A stretch of DNA of 5,775 nucleotides, taken from assembly GCA_011523315.1 (NCBI GenBank), contig WTHE01000578.1:1-5775 (forward strand), written 5' to 3'. The notes beneath the pieces are model-generated. The model was not told the DNA's origin and did not search any database. It saw only the letters and a program-made list of their open reading frames with translations. Within the stretch, counting starts at the first letter, position 1; every line of letters starts with the position of its first letter. The translations under genes were made by a program, and so were the position numbers. The stretch is from Candidatus Binatota bacterium (GTDB taxonomy: Bacteria > Desulfobacterota > Binatia > Bin18). Positions 1-5,775 of the stretch are shown here, in pieces.

Positions 1-1
1 G

Positions 2-1327
2 CTGTACGTTGACCCGGCGCGGCTGACGACTGATGAGCTGGTCTGGCAGATCGGACGGTCGTCGTTCCGGGCCCGTGGCTGGGTGGCCGATTATCTGTCG
101 GCACAGCGTACTGCCGAGCTGTACGTGACGCTCCCCAAGGCTCATGACCGTGACGTGGCGTCCTTTTTGCCGTCCGGCATACTGCTGGATGCGGGCGGTA
201 CGCTGAGCGGTCATATCGAGGCGTTCCTGAGCGCGGGTCAGCTGCATACCGAGGGCGAGCTGCGGCTCAGACGGGTCATGCTCGATCTGGTGTCTTTTCT
301 GCGGCCGCTTGAGGTGGACCGGGGATGGCTGCGCTGGCGGGGACAGCGGGGAAGGTTTCACACAGGTACGCGTGATACCGACACGATACCTGAGGACATC
401 GCGCTTACCTTTGACATCAGTCAGGGGCGGTGGGGTGGCGGAGTTCTGACCGGACAGGGCCGCGTCGCCTCCCTCAATCCGCCCCACGTTGAGCTGACGG
501 CGCAGCTGACCGACCTCGATCTTGAGATGGCTCTGGCGCTCGATAGGCTACAGCCGGGGGCTGGCATACCCGGTACGGTGGTCCGGACCGAGCTGCGGGC
601 TGATCGTCTGCGCTACAAGTCGCTGCAAGCCCACAACCTGCGTCTGGACTGTCACTGGCACGACCGTCAGGCCGACCTGACCCTGGCCGGGGCGCGGCTC
701 GCCGGGGGCCGGGTAGAAGGCCAGATGGTGTTATGGCCCGACCGTCAAGCCATGCTGGTGACCCCACGGCTGACTGAGGTGGACGCGTCGCGTTTGTTGC
801 AGGACATCGGCAGACCGTCCGGCGTGCTGACCGGGGCGTTGAGCGGAGACGGCCGGATTGCCATTGCCGACTGGCAGCGCTGGGCTCATTTAGCCGACTG
901 GGACGCCAGCCTGTCGCTGGTCCTGCGCGACGGCGTCATCCAGCGGCTGCCCGCTCTGGTCCGGCTGTGGTCGGCCCTGAGCCTCCAGGGCTTGCTCAGT
1001 TTTGAGCTGCCGAGTCTCGGCACCGGCTTGGCCTTTTCCTCTTTGGGCGGGGACCTGACGATTGACCAGGGCAGGCTGCGGACCGATAATCTGGTGCTCG
1101 ACAGCAGTGCGGTGCGGTTCGACACCAGCGGCAGCCTCGACCTCACTCCGCTGACCCTGGATCTGACCACGGCCCTGGTGCCGCTGCACGGCATTACCAG
1201 CAGTGTTGCCAAGGTGCCGCTGGCCGGAGAACTCCTGGCCCGCGGGGCGGACCGTCTGACGACGCTGTCGTTTCGGGTGACGGGTCCGCTGGCCAATCCG
1301 ACCGTGGCTCCCAGTCTGGTCAGGTAG
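2..1327 (+). CDS. AsmA-like envelope protein, C-terminal part (5' end outside window)
   Basis: The reading frame is open from the left edge to TAG at 1325-1327, giving 441 visible residues. The GTG at 83 is in frame but is only an internal codon, because coding-like sequence precedes it; the true start lies off the window. The protein has the alternating polar/hydrophobic beta-strand texture and repeated 'G.l.G.g.i' pattern of AsmA/YhdP/TamB-type proteins. The last ~165 residues (about 830-1327) fit the AsmA-like C-terminal region: a G-rich strand, a helical 'VIQRLPALVRLWSALS' segment, a 'LGGDLTIDQGRLRTDNL' strand pair, and a closing 'FRVTGPLANPTVAPS'. Family members are anchored in the inner membrane, project into the periplasm, and are implicated in phospholipid transport or outer-membrane homeostasis. 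The family call is fairly secure; the exact member (YhdP, AsmA or other) cannot be decided without the N-terminus. No downstream gene is tightly coupled. Confidence 0.8.
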   Translation: MYVDPARLTTDELVWQIGRSSFRARGWVADYLSAQRTAELYVTLPKAHDRDVASFLPSGILLDAGGTLSGHIEAFLSAGQLHTEGELRLRRVMLDLVSFLRPLEVDRGWLRWRGQRGRFHTGTRDTDTIPEDIALTFDISQGRWGGGVLTGQGRVASLNPPHVELTAQLTDLDLEMALALDRLQPGAGIPGTVVRTELRADRLRYKSLQAHNLRLDCHWHDRQADLTLAGARLAGGRVEGQMVLWPDRQAMLVTPRLTEVDASRLLQDIGRPSGVLTGALSGDGRIAIADWQRWAHLADWDASLSLVLRDGVIQRLPALVRLWSALSLQGLLSFELPSLGTGLAFSSLGGDLTIDQGRLRTDNLVLDSSAVRFDTSGSLDLTPLTLDLTTALVPLHGITSSVAKVPLAGELLARGADRLTTLSFRVTGPLANPTVAPSLVR

Positions 1328-1341
1328 GGGGAGGTCTCAGG

Positions 1342-1365
1342 TTCGGCTCAGGGCAGGGAGCCGAA
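1342..1365 (+). terminator. Hairpin after the AsmA-like gene, possible terminator
   Basis: A perfect 8-bp inverted repeat, TTCGGCTC (1342-1349) and GAGCCGAA (1358-1365), flanks an 8-nt loop. It starts 14 nt after the stop codon at 1327. The position suits transcript termination or 3'-end protection. There is no T-tract after the stem, so it is not a canonical intrinsic terminator. Confidence 0.35.
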
Positions 1366-1390
1366 GCAGGCAACGCAGTGCGGCGACACA

Positions 1391-1419
1391 TTGACCGCGC
1401 CCGGCGCGAACGATATCGT
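1391..1419 (+). promoter_or_regulatory. Candidate sigma70-type promoter for the amidohydrolase gene
   Basis: TTGACC (1391-1396, 5 of 6 to the -35 consensus) is followed after exactly 17 bp by TATCGT (1414-1419, 4 of 6 to the -10 consensus). Transcription would begin near 1426 and leave a leader of about 87 nt before the GTG at 1513. The match is by eye only, the spacer is G+C-rich, and the true promoter could be elsewhere. The rest of the 185-bp gap shows nothing else I can support. Confidence 0.3.
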
Positions 1420-1512
1420 CCGGTCCTTCTGTCGCTGGCTCGGCCAGTGTTGCCTGGAGACCGAGGTGGAACGAGTCGGAACTTCGCAGAATGAGACCGT
1501 TGGAGGCCAAGA

Positions 1513-2961
1513 GTGAAGCTTCTCAAGCCCTTCTTGCTGAGCGTCGTGTGTGTCGTCTGGTGTCTGGCGGGTGCCGCTGGGGCGACTGTCGGTGAAGAGG
1601 ACAGACAACGCATCCTTGCCTCAATAGACGCCCGTCAGTCTGAATACGCTGCTCTTGCTCAGCGTATCTGGGAGTTGGCCGAGGTTGGCTACCAGGAAGA
1701 ACAGAGTGCGGCGGCACTGCAAAAGACCTTGCGTGAGGCAGGCTTTACGCTTGAGGCGGGGGTGGCGGGTATGCCGACGGCGTTTGTTGCCACGGCTGGC
1801 GCGGGCAAACCCGTGATTGGGGTCTTGGCCGAGTTCGACGCCTTGCCCGGACTCTCACAGGCTGCGGTGCCGGAACGCCAACCCATTGCCCGAGGAGCAC
1901 CTGGGCATGCGTGTGGACACCATTTGTTTGGCACGGCCTCGGTCGCCGCTGCCGTGGCTGTCCGGGAATGGCTCCACACGCACGAACAGCCTGGAACGAT
2001 TCGGCTGTACGGCACGCCTGCTGAGGAAGGGGGAGCGGGAAAAGTCTATATGACCCGAGCCGGCCTGTTTGATGATGTTGACGTTGTCCTGCATTGGCAC
2101 CCCAGTGACCGGAATAAAGCCGGAACGGCCACGACGCTGGCCAACAAATCGGCCAAGTTCCGCTTTCATGGCCATTCCGTCCATGCGGCATTCGCGCCCC
2201 ACCGCGGTCGCTCGGCTCTCGACGGCGTTGAGGCCATGAATTACATGGTCAATTTGTTGCGGGAGCATGTCGAAGAAAAGGCGCGCCTGCATTATGTCAT
2301 CACCCACGGCGGGCTGGCCCCGAATGTCGTGCCCGAGTTTGCCGAGGTGTTTTATTACGTGCGGCATGTGGATGGCCGGCGGGTTGAGGAAACCTGGCAG
2401 CGGGTCGTTGCCGCAGCTGAAGGGGCGGCGCAGGGAACCGGGACCCGTATGGAATACGAGGTGATTCACGGGATTCACAGCTTGTTGCCGAACGAGGTGC
2501 TGGCCCGGCTGGTTGATACGAACCTCCGGCGCGTCGGCGGGGTGACGTATACCGAGGAAGAACAGCGCTTTGCGCTGACCCTCCGAGAGACCCTGGGAGA
2601 AACATTCCTGCCCCTGGGCTCTCAACAGGACGTGCAAACCTTCGCCTTCCAGGCCCGCAGGAGTTCGACCGATGTGGGGGATGTGAGCTGGGTCGTCCCG
2701 ACGGCGGGGTTCAGCACCGCGACGTGGGTGCCCGGGACGCCGGCGCATTCATGGCAGGCGGTTGCGGCCGGAGGCATGAGTATTGGCGTGAAGGGCATGC
2801 TGGTGGCAGCCAAGACGCTCAGCCTGACCGCCATCGATCTCTTGACCCAGCCTGAGGTGATTCAACACGCCTGGACCGAATTTGAAGAGCGACGGGGGAC
2901 GGATTTTCAGTATCAACCCCTGCTGGGCGACCGCGCCCCGCCGCTCGACTATCGCCGCTAG
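1513..2961 (+). CDS. M20-family (M20D, AbgB-like) amidohydrolase, predicted exported
   Basis: This 482-residue metal-dependent amidohydrolase resembles the p-aminobenzoyl-glutamate hydrolase B subunit group, which cleaves amide bonds of N-acyl amino acids. The GTG start is supported by GGAG at 1502-1505, seven bases upstream, and by the signal peptide it opens: K2/K5, hydrophobic core 7-20, and an AGA cleavage site near residue 24. The cysteine at 17 lacks a proper lipobox, so it is probably not a lipoprotein. M20 landmarks run in order: 'AEFDALPG' 106-113; 'HACGHHLFG' 132-140 with likely metal ligands C134 and H136; 'PAEEGGAGK' 169-177 with catalytic and ligand Glu 171/172; 'LHWHP' 193-197; the lid domain from about 212 to 325 with H224; and 'PAHSWQ' 410-415 with H412. 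Nothing is truncated and all expected ligands are present. Classic AbgB is cytoplasmic, so the signal peptide is notable. Substrate unknown; the nearest genes do not suggest one. Confidence 0.88.
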   Translation: MKLLKPFLLSVVCVVWCLAGAAGATVGEEDRQRILASIDARQSEYAALAQRIWELAEVGYQEEQSAAALQKTLREAGFTLEAGVAGMPTAFVATAGAGKPVIGVLAEFDALPGLSQAAVPERQPIARGAPGHACGHHLFGTASVAAAVAVREWLHTHEQPGTIRLYGTPAEEGGAGKVYMTRAGLFDDVDVVLHWHPSDRNKAGTATTLANKSAKFRFHGHSVHAAFAPHRGRSALDGVEAMNYMVNLLREHVEEKARLHYVITHGGLAPNVVPEFAEVFYYVRHVDGRRVEETWQRVVAAAEGAAQGTGTRMEYEVIHGIHSLLPNEVLARLVDTNLRRVGGVTYTEEEQRFALTLRETLGETFLPLGSQQDVQTFAFQARRSSTDVGDVSWVVPTAGFSTATWVPGTPAHSWQAVAAGGMSIGVKGMLVAAKTLSLTAIDLLTQPEVIQHAWTEFEERRGTDFQYQPLLGDRAPPLDYRR

Positions 2962-3012
2962 TACCATTCTCGATTGTGTGTAGCGACTGAGGCAGGGCGT
3001 TTCGCGTCCGTC

Positions 3013-3255
3013 CTAGGAAATAAAATCGGCGCTCAGTAGATACGCACTGCATACGAACCACGTCCCCACAATGAGCCAGTAGAGGAGCGGGTTTTCCCGA
3101 CGAGAGATGGGTTCCAAGAAATAGGTCACTCCAGAGGAGCAGTCTGGAATGACCCAGTAGAGCAATAAGACGCCCCACATCCACTGCCAGTTCAGCAAGA
3201 TGGCCAGATACAGGAGCACCAGGCCAAGAACGGTCCGCCACTTGCTCTTTTTCAT
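3013..3255 (-). CDS. Small hydrophobic membrane protein coupled to the Rieske oxygenase
   Basis: This 80-residue protein belongs to no family I recognise. It starts with a basic N-terminus (MKKSKWR), followed by hydrophobic stretches at about 9-21 and 26-36, a polar loop around 'IPDCSSG' and 'EPISRRENP' (36-56), and a last hydrophobic segment at about 57-75. That suggests a hairpin plus one further membrane helix. It is rich in Trp (7) and has two cysteines (C39, C69), but no haem-, iron- or nucleotide-binding motif is visible. Its ATG overlaps the oxygenase stop codon as ATGA (3255-3252), with only a weak AGG upstream, so translation is probably coupled to the oxygenase. It ends 51 bp from the convergent amidohydrolase stop. 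The operon position suggests a role with the oxygenase, such as membrane anchoring, substrate entry or electron delivery, but that is inference. The coding call rests on the overlap and the clear membrane-protein composition. Confidence 0.75.
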   Translation of the reverse strand: MKKSKWRTVLGLVLLYLAILLNWQWMWGVLLLYWVIPDCSSGVTYFLEPISRRENPLLYWLIVGTWFVCSAYLLSADFIS

Positions 3256-4487
3256 GCCGCAACCTGTGCCTCTTTCCGCACAGGAACATACGACAGGATA
3301 TGTCGCTGGTACTGCGGCAGGGCGTCTTCATAATATTTTGCATACGCCCCAACTCCAAAGGCGGGCGAGCGCATGGCTCGCTGCGTCATCTGGCAGACAT
3401 GGATGTCCTCCAGCATGATGTCCTCGGAATGCAGGAGGCTTTCAGGCTGCGCAGCTGCTCCCTCATCGAAGCGGCCAGCCTGCGGCTTGTCCTGGGACTG
3501 TGCAAAGGCATTGTAGACTGTTCTGACCTCTTTTGCCCCGACAACGTCGGGAACAAGACGGGTGCGCAGCTCGATGAGCGTGTGGTCAGGGGCGACCGGT
3601 TGGACATGAACCGTTGTCCAGAAGTGTTCGGTGGCGAGAATGCCGATATTCGGGAAGAGCATTGGTGCGAATGCGCCGGACACGTGTTCCGGGTAGTCTG
3701 GAATCCGTGGAACATAGGCGTTCCAGGCAGGAGCTTTCTGCTGCCCGTGTGCGCTCAGGGGCTGATAGAACGTCCAGTGGAGCCCTACGAATCGTCCATC
3801 TTGCCGGCCATGGTCGTACTCAGACGCCGAGTGGCGGTGCAAATAGCGCAGGTGATAGCCGTCCAGGTAATTTTCAACAAAGACTTTCCAGTTCGCGCGA
3901 ATAATATAGCGGTGCACCGCAGCCTCGCGCAGCTCTTGGGGCTTATGAGGGCTCAGCCGTTCCTCCAGACCGGCAAACCAGGACGCCAGCGGGACTGCTT
4001 GAGGATCGGTATGGACAAAGACCATCCCCTTCCACGTCTCAACCGCAGCGGGAAGAAGGCCGAGTTGCGTCTTTTGGATGTCGGGAAAGAGGTCGGGTTG
4101 CGGGAGTCCTTGCAGAACCCCTGACAAGCTGTAGAGCCAGCTGTGATACGGACAGCGAATGCCGGAGTCGAGTTGGCCTGAGCCGGACAGGAGTTGGGTG
4201 CCGCGATGGCGACAAATATTATGAAAGGCGCGCAGTGTCCCGTCCGCATCGGCAACAATGACAAGCGGAGCACGGCCGACATCGACACATGCGTAATGAC
4301 CAGCTTGGGACCACTCTTCTCGCATGCCGACAAACTGCCAAGTCTGGGCGAAGAGTTCTTGCTGTTCACGCTCGAACCAGTGTGGCGAAGTGTAGGCCTC
4401 AACTGGGAGGAGAGATGTGTTTGCGGGACGCATGGTTCTTCCTCTTGTCGGGAACTGGGGCAGTGCGGAGTCTTGCCGGGCTTGCAT
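3252..4487 (-). CDS. Rieske non-heme iron oxygenase, alpha (catalytic) subunit
   Basis: This 411-residue protein is a ring-hydroxylating/demethylating oxygenase large subunit. Such enzymes take electrons from a ferredoxin or reductase and insert oxygen into, or N/O-demethylate, an organic substrate. The Rieske [2Fe-2S] ligands are C92, H94, C112 and H115 (C-x-H-x17-C-x2-H). The catalytic domain carries 'NWKVFVENYLDGYHLRYLH' (199-217): D209 is the likely bridging carboxylate, and H212 and H217 bind the mononuclear iron. The third ligand is probably D361 in 'LEDIHVCQMTQ'. The protein is full length and intact. The start at 4487 has a strong AAGGAG seven bases upstream. A second in-frame ATG at 4433 (Met19) also has GAGGA in front, so a form 18 residues shorter is possible. 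The family includes aromatic dioxygenases, choline/betaine-type monooxygenases and demethylases. An Asp bridge argues mildly against the carnitine/glycine-betaine types, which carry Glu there. Substrate unknown. Confidence 0.93.
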   Translation of the reverse strand: MQARQDSALPQFPTRGRTMRPANTSLLPVEAYTSPHWFEREQQELFAQTWQFVGMREEWSQAGHYACVDVGRAPLVIVADADGTLRAFHNICRHRGTQLLSGSGQLDSGIRCPYHSWLYSLSGVLQGLPQPDLFPDIQKTQLGLLPAAVETWKGMVFVHTDPQAVPLASWFAGLEERLSPHKPQELREAAVHRYIIRANWKVFVENYLDGYHLRYLHRHSASEYDHGRQDGRFVGLHWTFYQPLSAHGQQKAPAWNAYVPRIPDYPEHVSGAFAPMLFPNIGILATEHFWTTVHVQPVAPDHTLIELRTRLVPDVVGAKEVRTVYNAFAQSQDKPQAGRFDEGAAAQPESLLHSEDIMLEDIHVCQMTQRAMRSPAFGVGAYAKYYEDALPQYQRHILSYVPVRKEAQVAA

Positions 4488-4510
4488 GTGACAGCTCCTT
4501 TCTTTAATAG

Positions 4511-4528
4511 ATTGTCAGGAATGACAAT
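4511..4528. promoter_or_regulatory. Perfect inverted repeat, probable TetR operator O1
   Basis: ATTGTCA-GGAA-TGACAAT is a perfect 7-bp inverted repeat with a 4-bp spacer, 18 bp in all, a normal size for a TetR-family dimer site. It lies between the divergent oxygenase and regulator genes and overlaps the likely -10 element of the oxygenase promoter. Binding there would block transcription of the operon. That the adjacent regulator binds it is inferred from position and symmetry. Confidence 0.65.
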
Positions 4529-4551
4529 ATAACTATTGCATAGATTGTCAA
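4524..4551 (-). promoter_or_regulatory. Candidate promoter of the oxygenase/membrane-protein operon
   Basis: Read on the minus strand, a perfect TTGACA (-35, 4551-4546) is followed after 16 bp by TATTGT (-10, 4529-4524, 4 of 6). Transcription would start near 4517 and give a leader of about 30 nt carrying the AAGGAG ribosome site at 4500-4495. The -10 is overlapped by O1 and the -35 by O2, a typical repression layout. Assigned by eye. Confidence 0.5.
4528..4533 (+). promoter_or_regulatory. Possible -10 element for the TetR-family gene
   Basis: TATAAC matches the -10 consensus at 5 of 6 positions and lies about 48 bp before the ATG at 4581. No convincing -35 sits at the proper distance upstream, so this is weak. 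If real, it touches the right edge of O1, consistent with the regulator controlling its own synthesis. Confidence 0.25.
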
Positions 4552-4561
4552 GATGGAAAAT
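4544..4561. promoter_or_regulatory. Degenerate second copy of the operator, O2
   Basis: ATTGTCA-AGAT-GGAAAAT has a left arm identical to O1, the same 4-bp spacer, and a right arm matching TGACAAT at 5 of 7 positions. It begins exactly 33 bp from O1, about three helical turns, so two dimers would sit on nearly the same DNA face. It covers the TTGACA -35 element of the oxygenase promoter and lies 19 bp before the regulator ATG, which fits autoregulation. Confidence 0.45.
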
Positions 4562-4580
4562 CTATTTTTGTGAGAAAAAT

Positions 4581-5171
4581 ATGCCACGACGAGATTTGAC
4601 CGAAGAACGGACCGCTCAAATCCTGGATGCGTTTGCACGCTGTGTGGTGAAGTATGGCCTGGACGGAACCTCACTTGAACAGGTGGCCGAAGAAGCCGGT
4701 GTCAAGCGGAGTATTCTGCGCCACTACGTAGGGAACCGTGACGATCTCATGAACGCCATGGTCGAGCGGGTCGTCAAAAAGTATTCCCAACAGCTGAGGA
4801 TGATGGTGGCGTATTTACCGAAGGCAGGAAACGGGCGGATTGAAACCTTGCTGTCTCTTCTGTTTCAGCCCGAGCCCGACGAGAATGCACAGGAGACCTT
4901 CGTCTTCGAGACTTTGATCGCCGCAGCCGGCAGGTATCCACAGCTCCGGGCTCGGCTGCGGGAGCCCATTGAAGAATTTGTTGACACGGTTGCGGATCAG
5001 CTGGAGGTGGTATTCCCCCACGCGCAGCAGCAGTGTTGGACGGTTGCCTATGGGATTGTGTCCCTCTACCTGACGTATGCCTCACTGGCGCCCTTGACGC
5101 TGCCGCAAGCGCATACGGCGGCGGCACTGGCATCCGCCCGCTGCCTGGTGGCGAGTTTAGGCCAGGAGTAA
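4581..5171 (+). CDS. TetR/AcrR-family transcriptional regulator
   Basis: This 196-residue protein is a typical TetR-family length. Residues 8-57 form the DNA-binding domain: helix 1 'QILDAFARCVVKYG' (13-26), then 'TSLEQVAEEAGVKRSILRHY' (30-49), the helix-turn-helix with its usual Tyr, then 'NRDDL' (52-56). The remainder is an all-helical ligand/dimer domain with no family-specific motif I can read. I chose ATG at 4581 because the frame can be extended only through TTG codons (4536, 4545), and the extension would translate the operator region into a non-conserved-looking tail. The Shine-Dalgarno is weak (GTGAG at 4570-4574), which suits a low-level regulator. It is divergent from the oxygenase operon with operator-like repeats between, so it is most likely that operon's ligand-responsive repressor; the ligand is unknown. 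It converges on the SppA-like gene with 6 bp between stop codons. Confidence 0.9.
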   Translation: MPRRDLTEERTAQILDAFARCVVKYGLDGTSLEQVAEEAGVKRSILRHYVGNRDDLMNAMVERVVKKYSQQLRMMVAYLPKAGNGRIETLLSLLFQPEPDENAQETFVFETLIAAAGRYPQLRARLREPIEEFVDTVADQLEVVFPHAQQQCWTVAYGIVSLYLTYASLAPLTLPQAHTAAALASARCLVASLGQE

Positions 5172-5177
5172 GACCTT

Positions 5178-5774
5178 TTACCACTCCACCCCCGTCGCCC
5201 ACTCCGGCATGGTTAAGACGCCCGGGTCGGGACCCAGACCGAGGTCGTGGGCTAGGCGCACGAGGGGTTGCAGGGCGCGGAGGCTGGACCGCACAGCCTG
5301 CCCGGAGGCGGAGGCTGCGTCTTCGCTGTCTCTGCCCAGCATGCGGTCCAGGAGATGAGCGCTGAGAGGCCGCTGGCGGGGAAAGAGCCTGACCTCGACG
5401 GCGGCCTCGGGCGCAATGCCCGCCGCCTGTTTGGCCAAACGCAGGGCGACCGGAAAGCCGCCCAATTCGTCGACCAGCCCGTGCGTCTTGGCGTCCTGGC
5501 CGGTCCAGACGCGGCCCTCGGCGACCGACAGGACGTGTTCGTGGTCCAGCTGTCTGCCCTGGGCTACTTTGGTCGTGAAGTCGTGATAAATCCAGTCGAG
5601 CTGCTGGTTGAATTTCGCCCACTGGGCGGGGCTGAAATCCAGGTTGCTACTCCACATGGTCGCGTTTTCGCTGGTATGGACCTCATCCGATGACAGGCCG
5701 ATTTTTTCTGACAGCCGAGCGGTCAGCATCTTGCCGCCAAAGACGCCGATCGAGCCGGTAATCGTTCCCGGTTG
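5178..5774 (-). CDS. sppA: Signal peptide peptidase SppA-type (S49) protease, C-terminal part
   Basis: The frame is open from the right edge to TAA at 5180-5178, showing 198 residues of the C-terminal half. It enters with 'PGTITGSIGVFGGK', the strongly conserved S49 segment just after the catalytic Ser region. About 85-100 residues later comes 'AEGRVWTGQDAKTHGLVDELGGF', the other hallmark of the ClpP/SppA fold, and then a variable tail ending 'ATGVEW'. SppA proteins are inner-membrane serine proteases that degrade cleaved signal peptides on the periplasmic side, using a Ser/Lys dyad. The catalytic residues and the membrane anchor lie beyond the window, so activity and the single- versus double-domain (67K) form cannot be judged here. 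The ATG at 5729 is internal, not the start. No functional link to the neighbouring regulator is apparent; the two genes are convergent. Confidence 0.9.
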   Translation of the reverse strand, partial: QPGTITGSIGVFGGKMLTARLSEKIGLSSDEVHTSENATMWSSNLDFSPAQWAKFNQQLDWIYHDFTTKVAQGRQLDHEHVLSVAEGRVWTGQDAKTHGLVDELGGFPVALRLAKQAAGIAPEAAVEVRLFPRQRPLSAHLLDRMLGRDSEDAASASGQAVRSSLRALQPLVRLAHDLGLGPDPGVLTMPEWATGVEW

Positions 5775-5775
5775 G

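Larger units (their letters stand above)
4507..4550 (+). repeat. 11-bp direct repeat, ATAGATTGTCA, two copies
   Basis: The identical 11-mer occurs at 4507-4517 and 4540-4550. Each copy contains the left half-site of O1 or O2, but identity extends four bases beyond the half-site on the left. This suggests duplication or selection of a longer binding sequence. Confidence 0.7.

Noticed and set aside
1378..1494. A 38-codon GTG-started frame in the gap before the amidohydrolase.
   Set aside because: No ribosome site, Arg-rich composition, and no recognisable features; likely chance.
1513..1563. The amidohydrolase as a lipoprotein through the cysteine at residue 17.
   Set aside because: The residues before it (V-V-W) do not make a lipobox, and a better signal peptidase I site (AGA) follows.
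1855..2748. A 297-codon open frame on the minus strand inside the amidohydrolase gene.
   Set aside because: It lies antisense to a gene with intact M20 motifs; its translation shows no family features, and long antisense frames are common in G+C-rich DNA.
2990..3014. An imperfect G+C-rich stem (AGG...CCT) between the convergent amidohydrolase and membrane-protein stops, a possible bidirectional terminator.
   Set aside because: Pairing needs several bulges and there is no T-tract on either side; too weak to call.
3300..4124. A 274-codon open frame on the plus strand opposite the Rieske oxygenase.
   Set aside because: It is antisense to a clearly real gene with complete Rieske and iron-binding motifs; the translation has no recognisable domain.
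4536..4580. A TTG-started N-terminal extension of 15 residues on the TetR-family protein.
   Set aside because: It would translate the AT-rich operator region, has no good ribosome site, and the ATG at 4581 gives the normal family length.
4774..5622. A 282-codon minus-strand frame spanning the TetR and SppA genes.
   Set aside because: The product is Arg/Pro/Ser-rich low-complexity sequence, and it covers two genes with clear family motifs in other frames.

Overview
The window is a G+C-rich stretch of what looks like a Gram-negative bacterial chromosome. An AsmA-type envelope protein, an exported amidohydrolase and an SppA-type membrane protease all imply an inner membrane plus a periplasm. 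Codon use is proteobacteria-like, but I cannot assign a genus from the sequence. I found no tRNA, rRNA, insertion sequence, CRISPR array or integrase, and nothing looks recently acquired.

Layout from left to right. (1) From the left edge to 1327 (+) is the C-terminal part of an AsmA-like protein, followed by a hairpin. (2) A 185-bp gap (1328-1512) holds that hairpin and a possible sigma70-type promoter. (3) 1513-2961 (+) encodes an M20-family, AbgB-like amidohydrolase with a signal peptide. (4) Converging on it from the other strand is a two-gene operon transcribed right to left. A Rieske non-heme iron oxygenase alpha subunit (4487 to 3252) is followed by an 80-residue membrane protein (3255 to 3013) whose start codon overlaps the oxygenase stop codon as ATGA. 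(5) The AT-rich gap 4488-4580 separates this operon from a divergent TetR-family regulator (4581-5171, +). The gap holds a perfect inverted repeat and a second, degenerate copy 33 bp away, both lying over the best oxygenase promoter candidate. (6) Converging on the regulator, with 6 bp between stop codons, is the C-terminal part of an SppA-type peptidase that runs off the right edge.

The most coherent unit is the regulator/oxygenase/membrane-protein module at 3013-5171. My inference is that the TetR-type protein represses the oxygenase operon, and perhaps itself, by binding the two tandem sites, and is released by a ligand related to the oxygenase substrate. No ferredoxin or reductase is present, so the electron donor must be encoded elsewhere. 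The AsmA-like, amidohydrolase and SppA genes look like ordinary housekeeping or envelope genes with no evident functional tie to the module.
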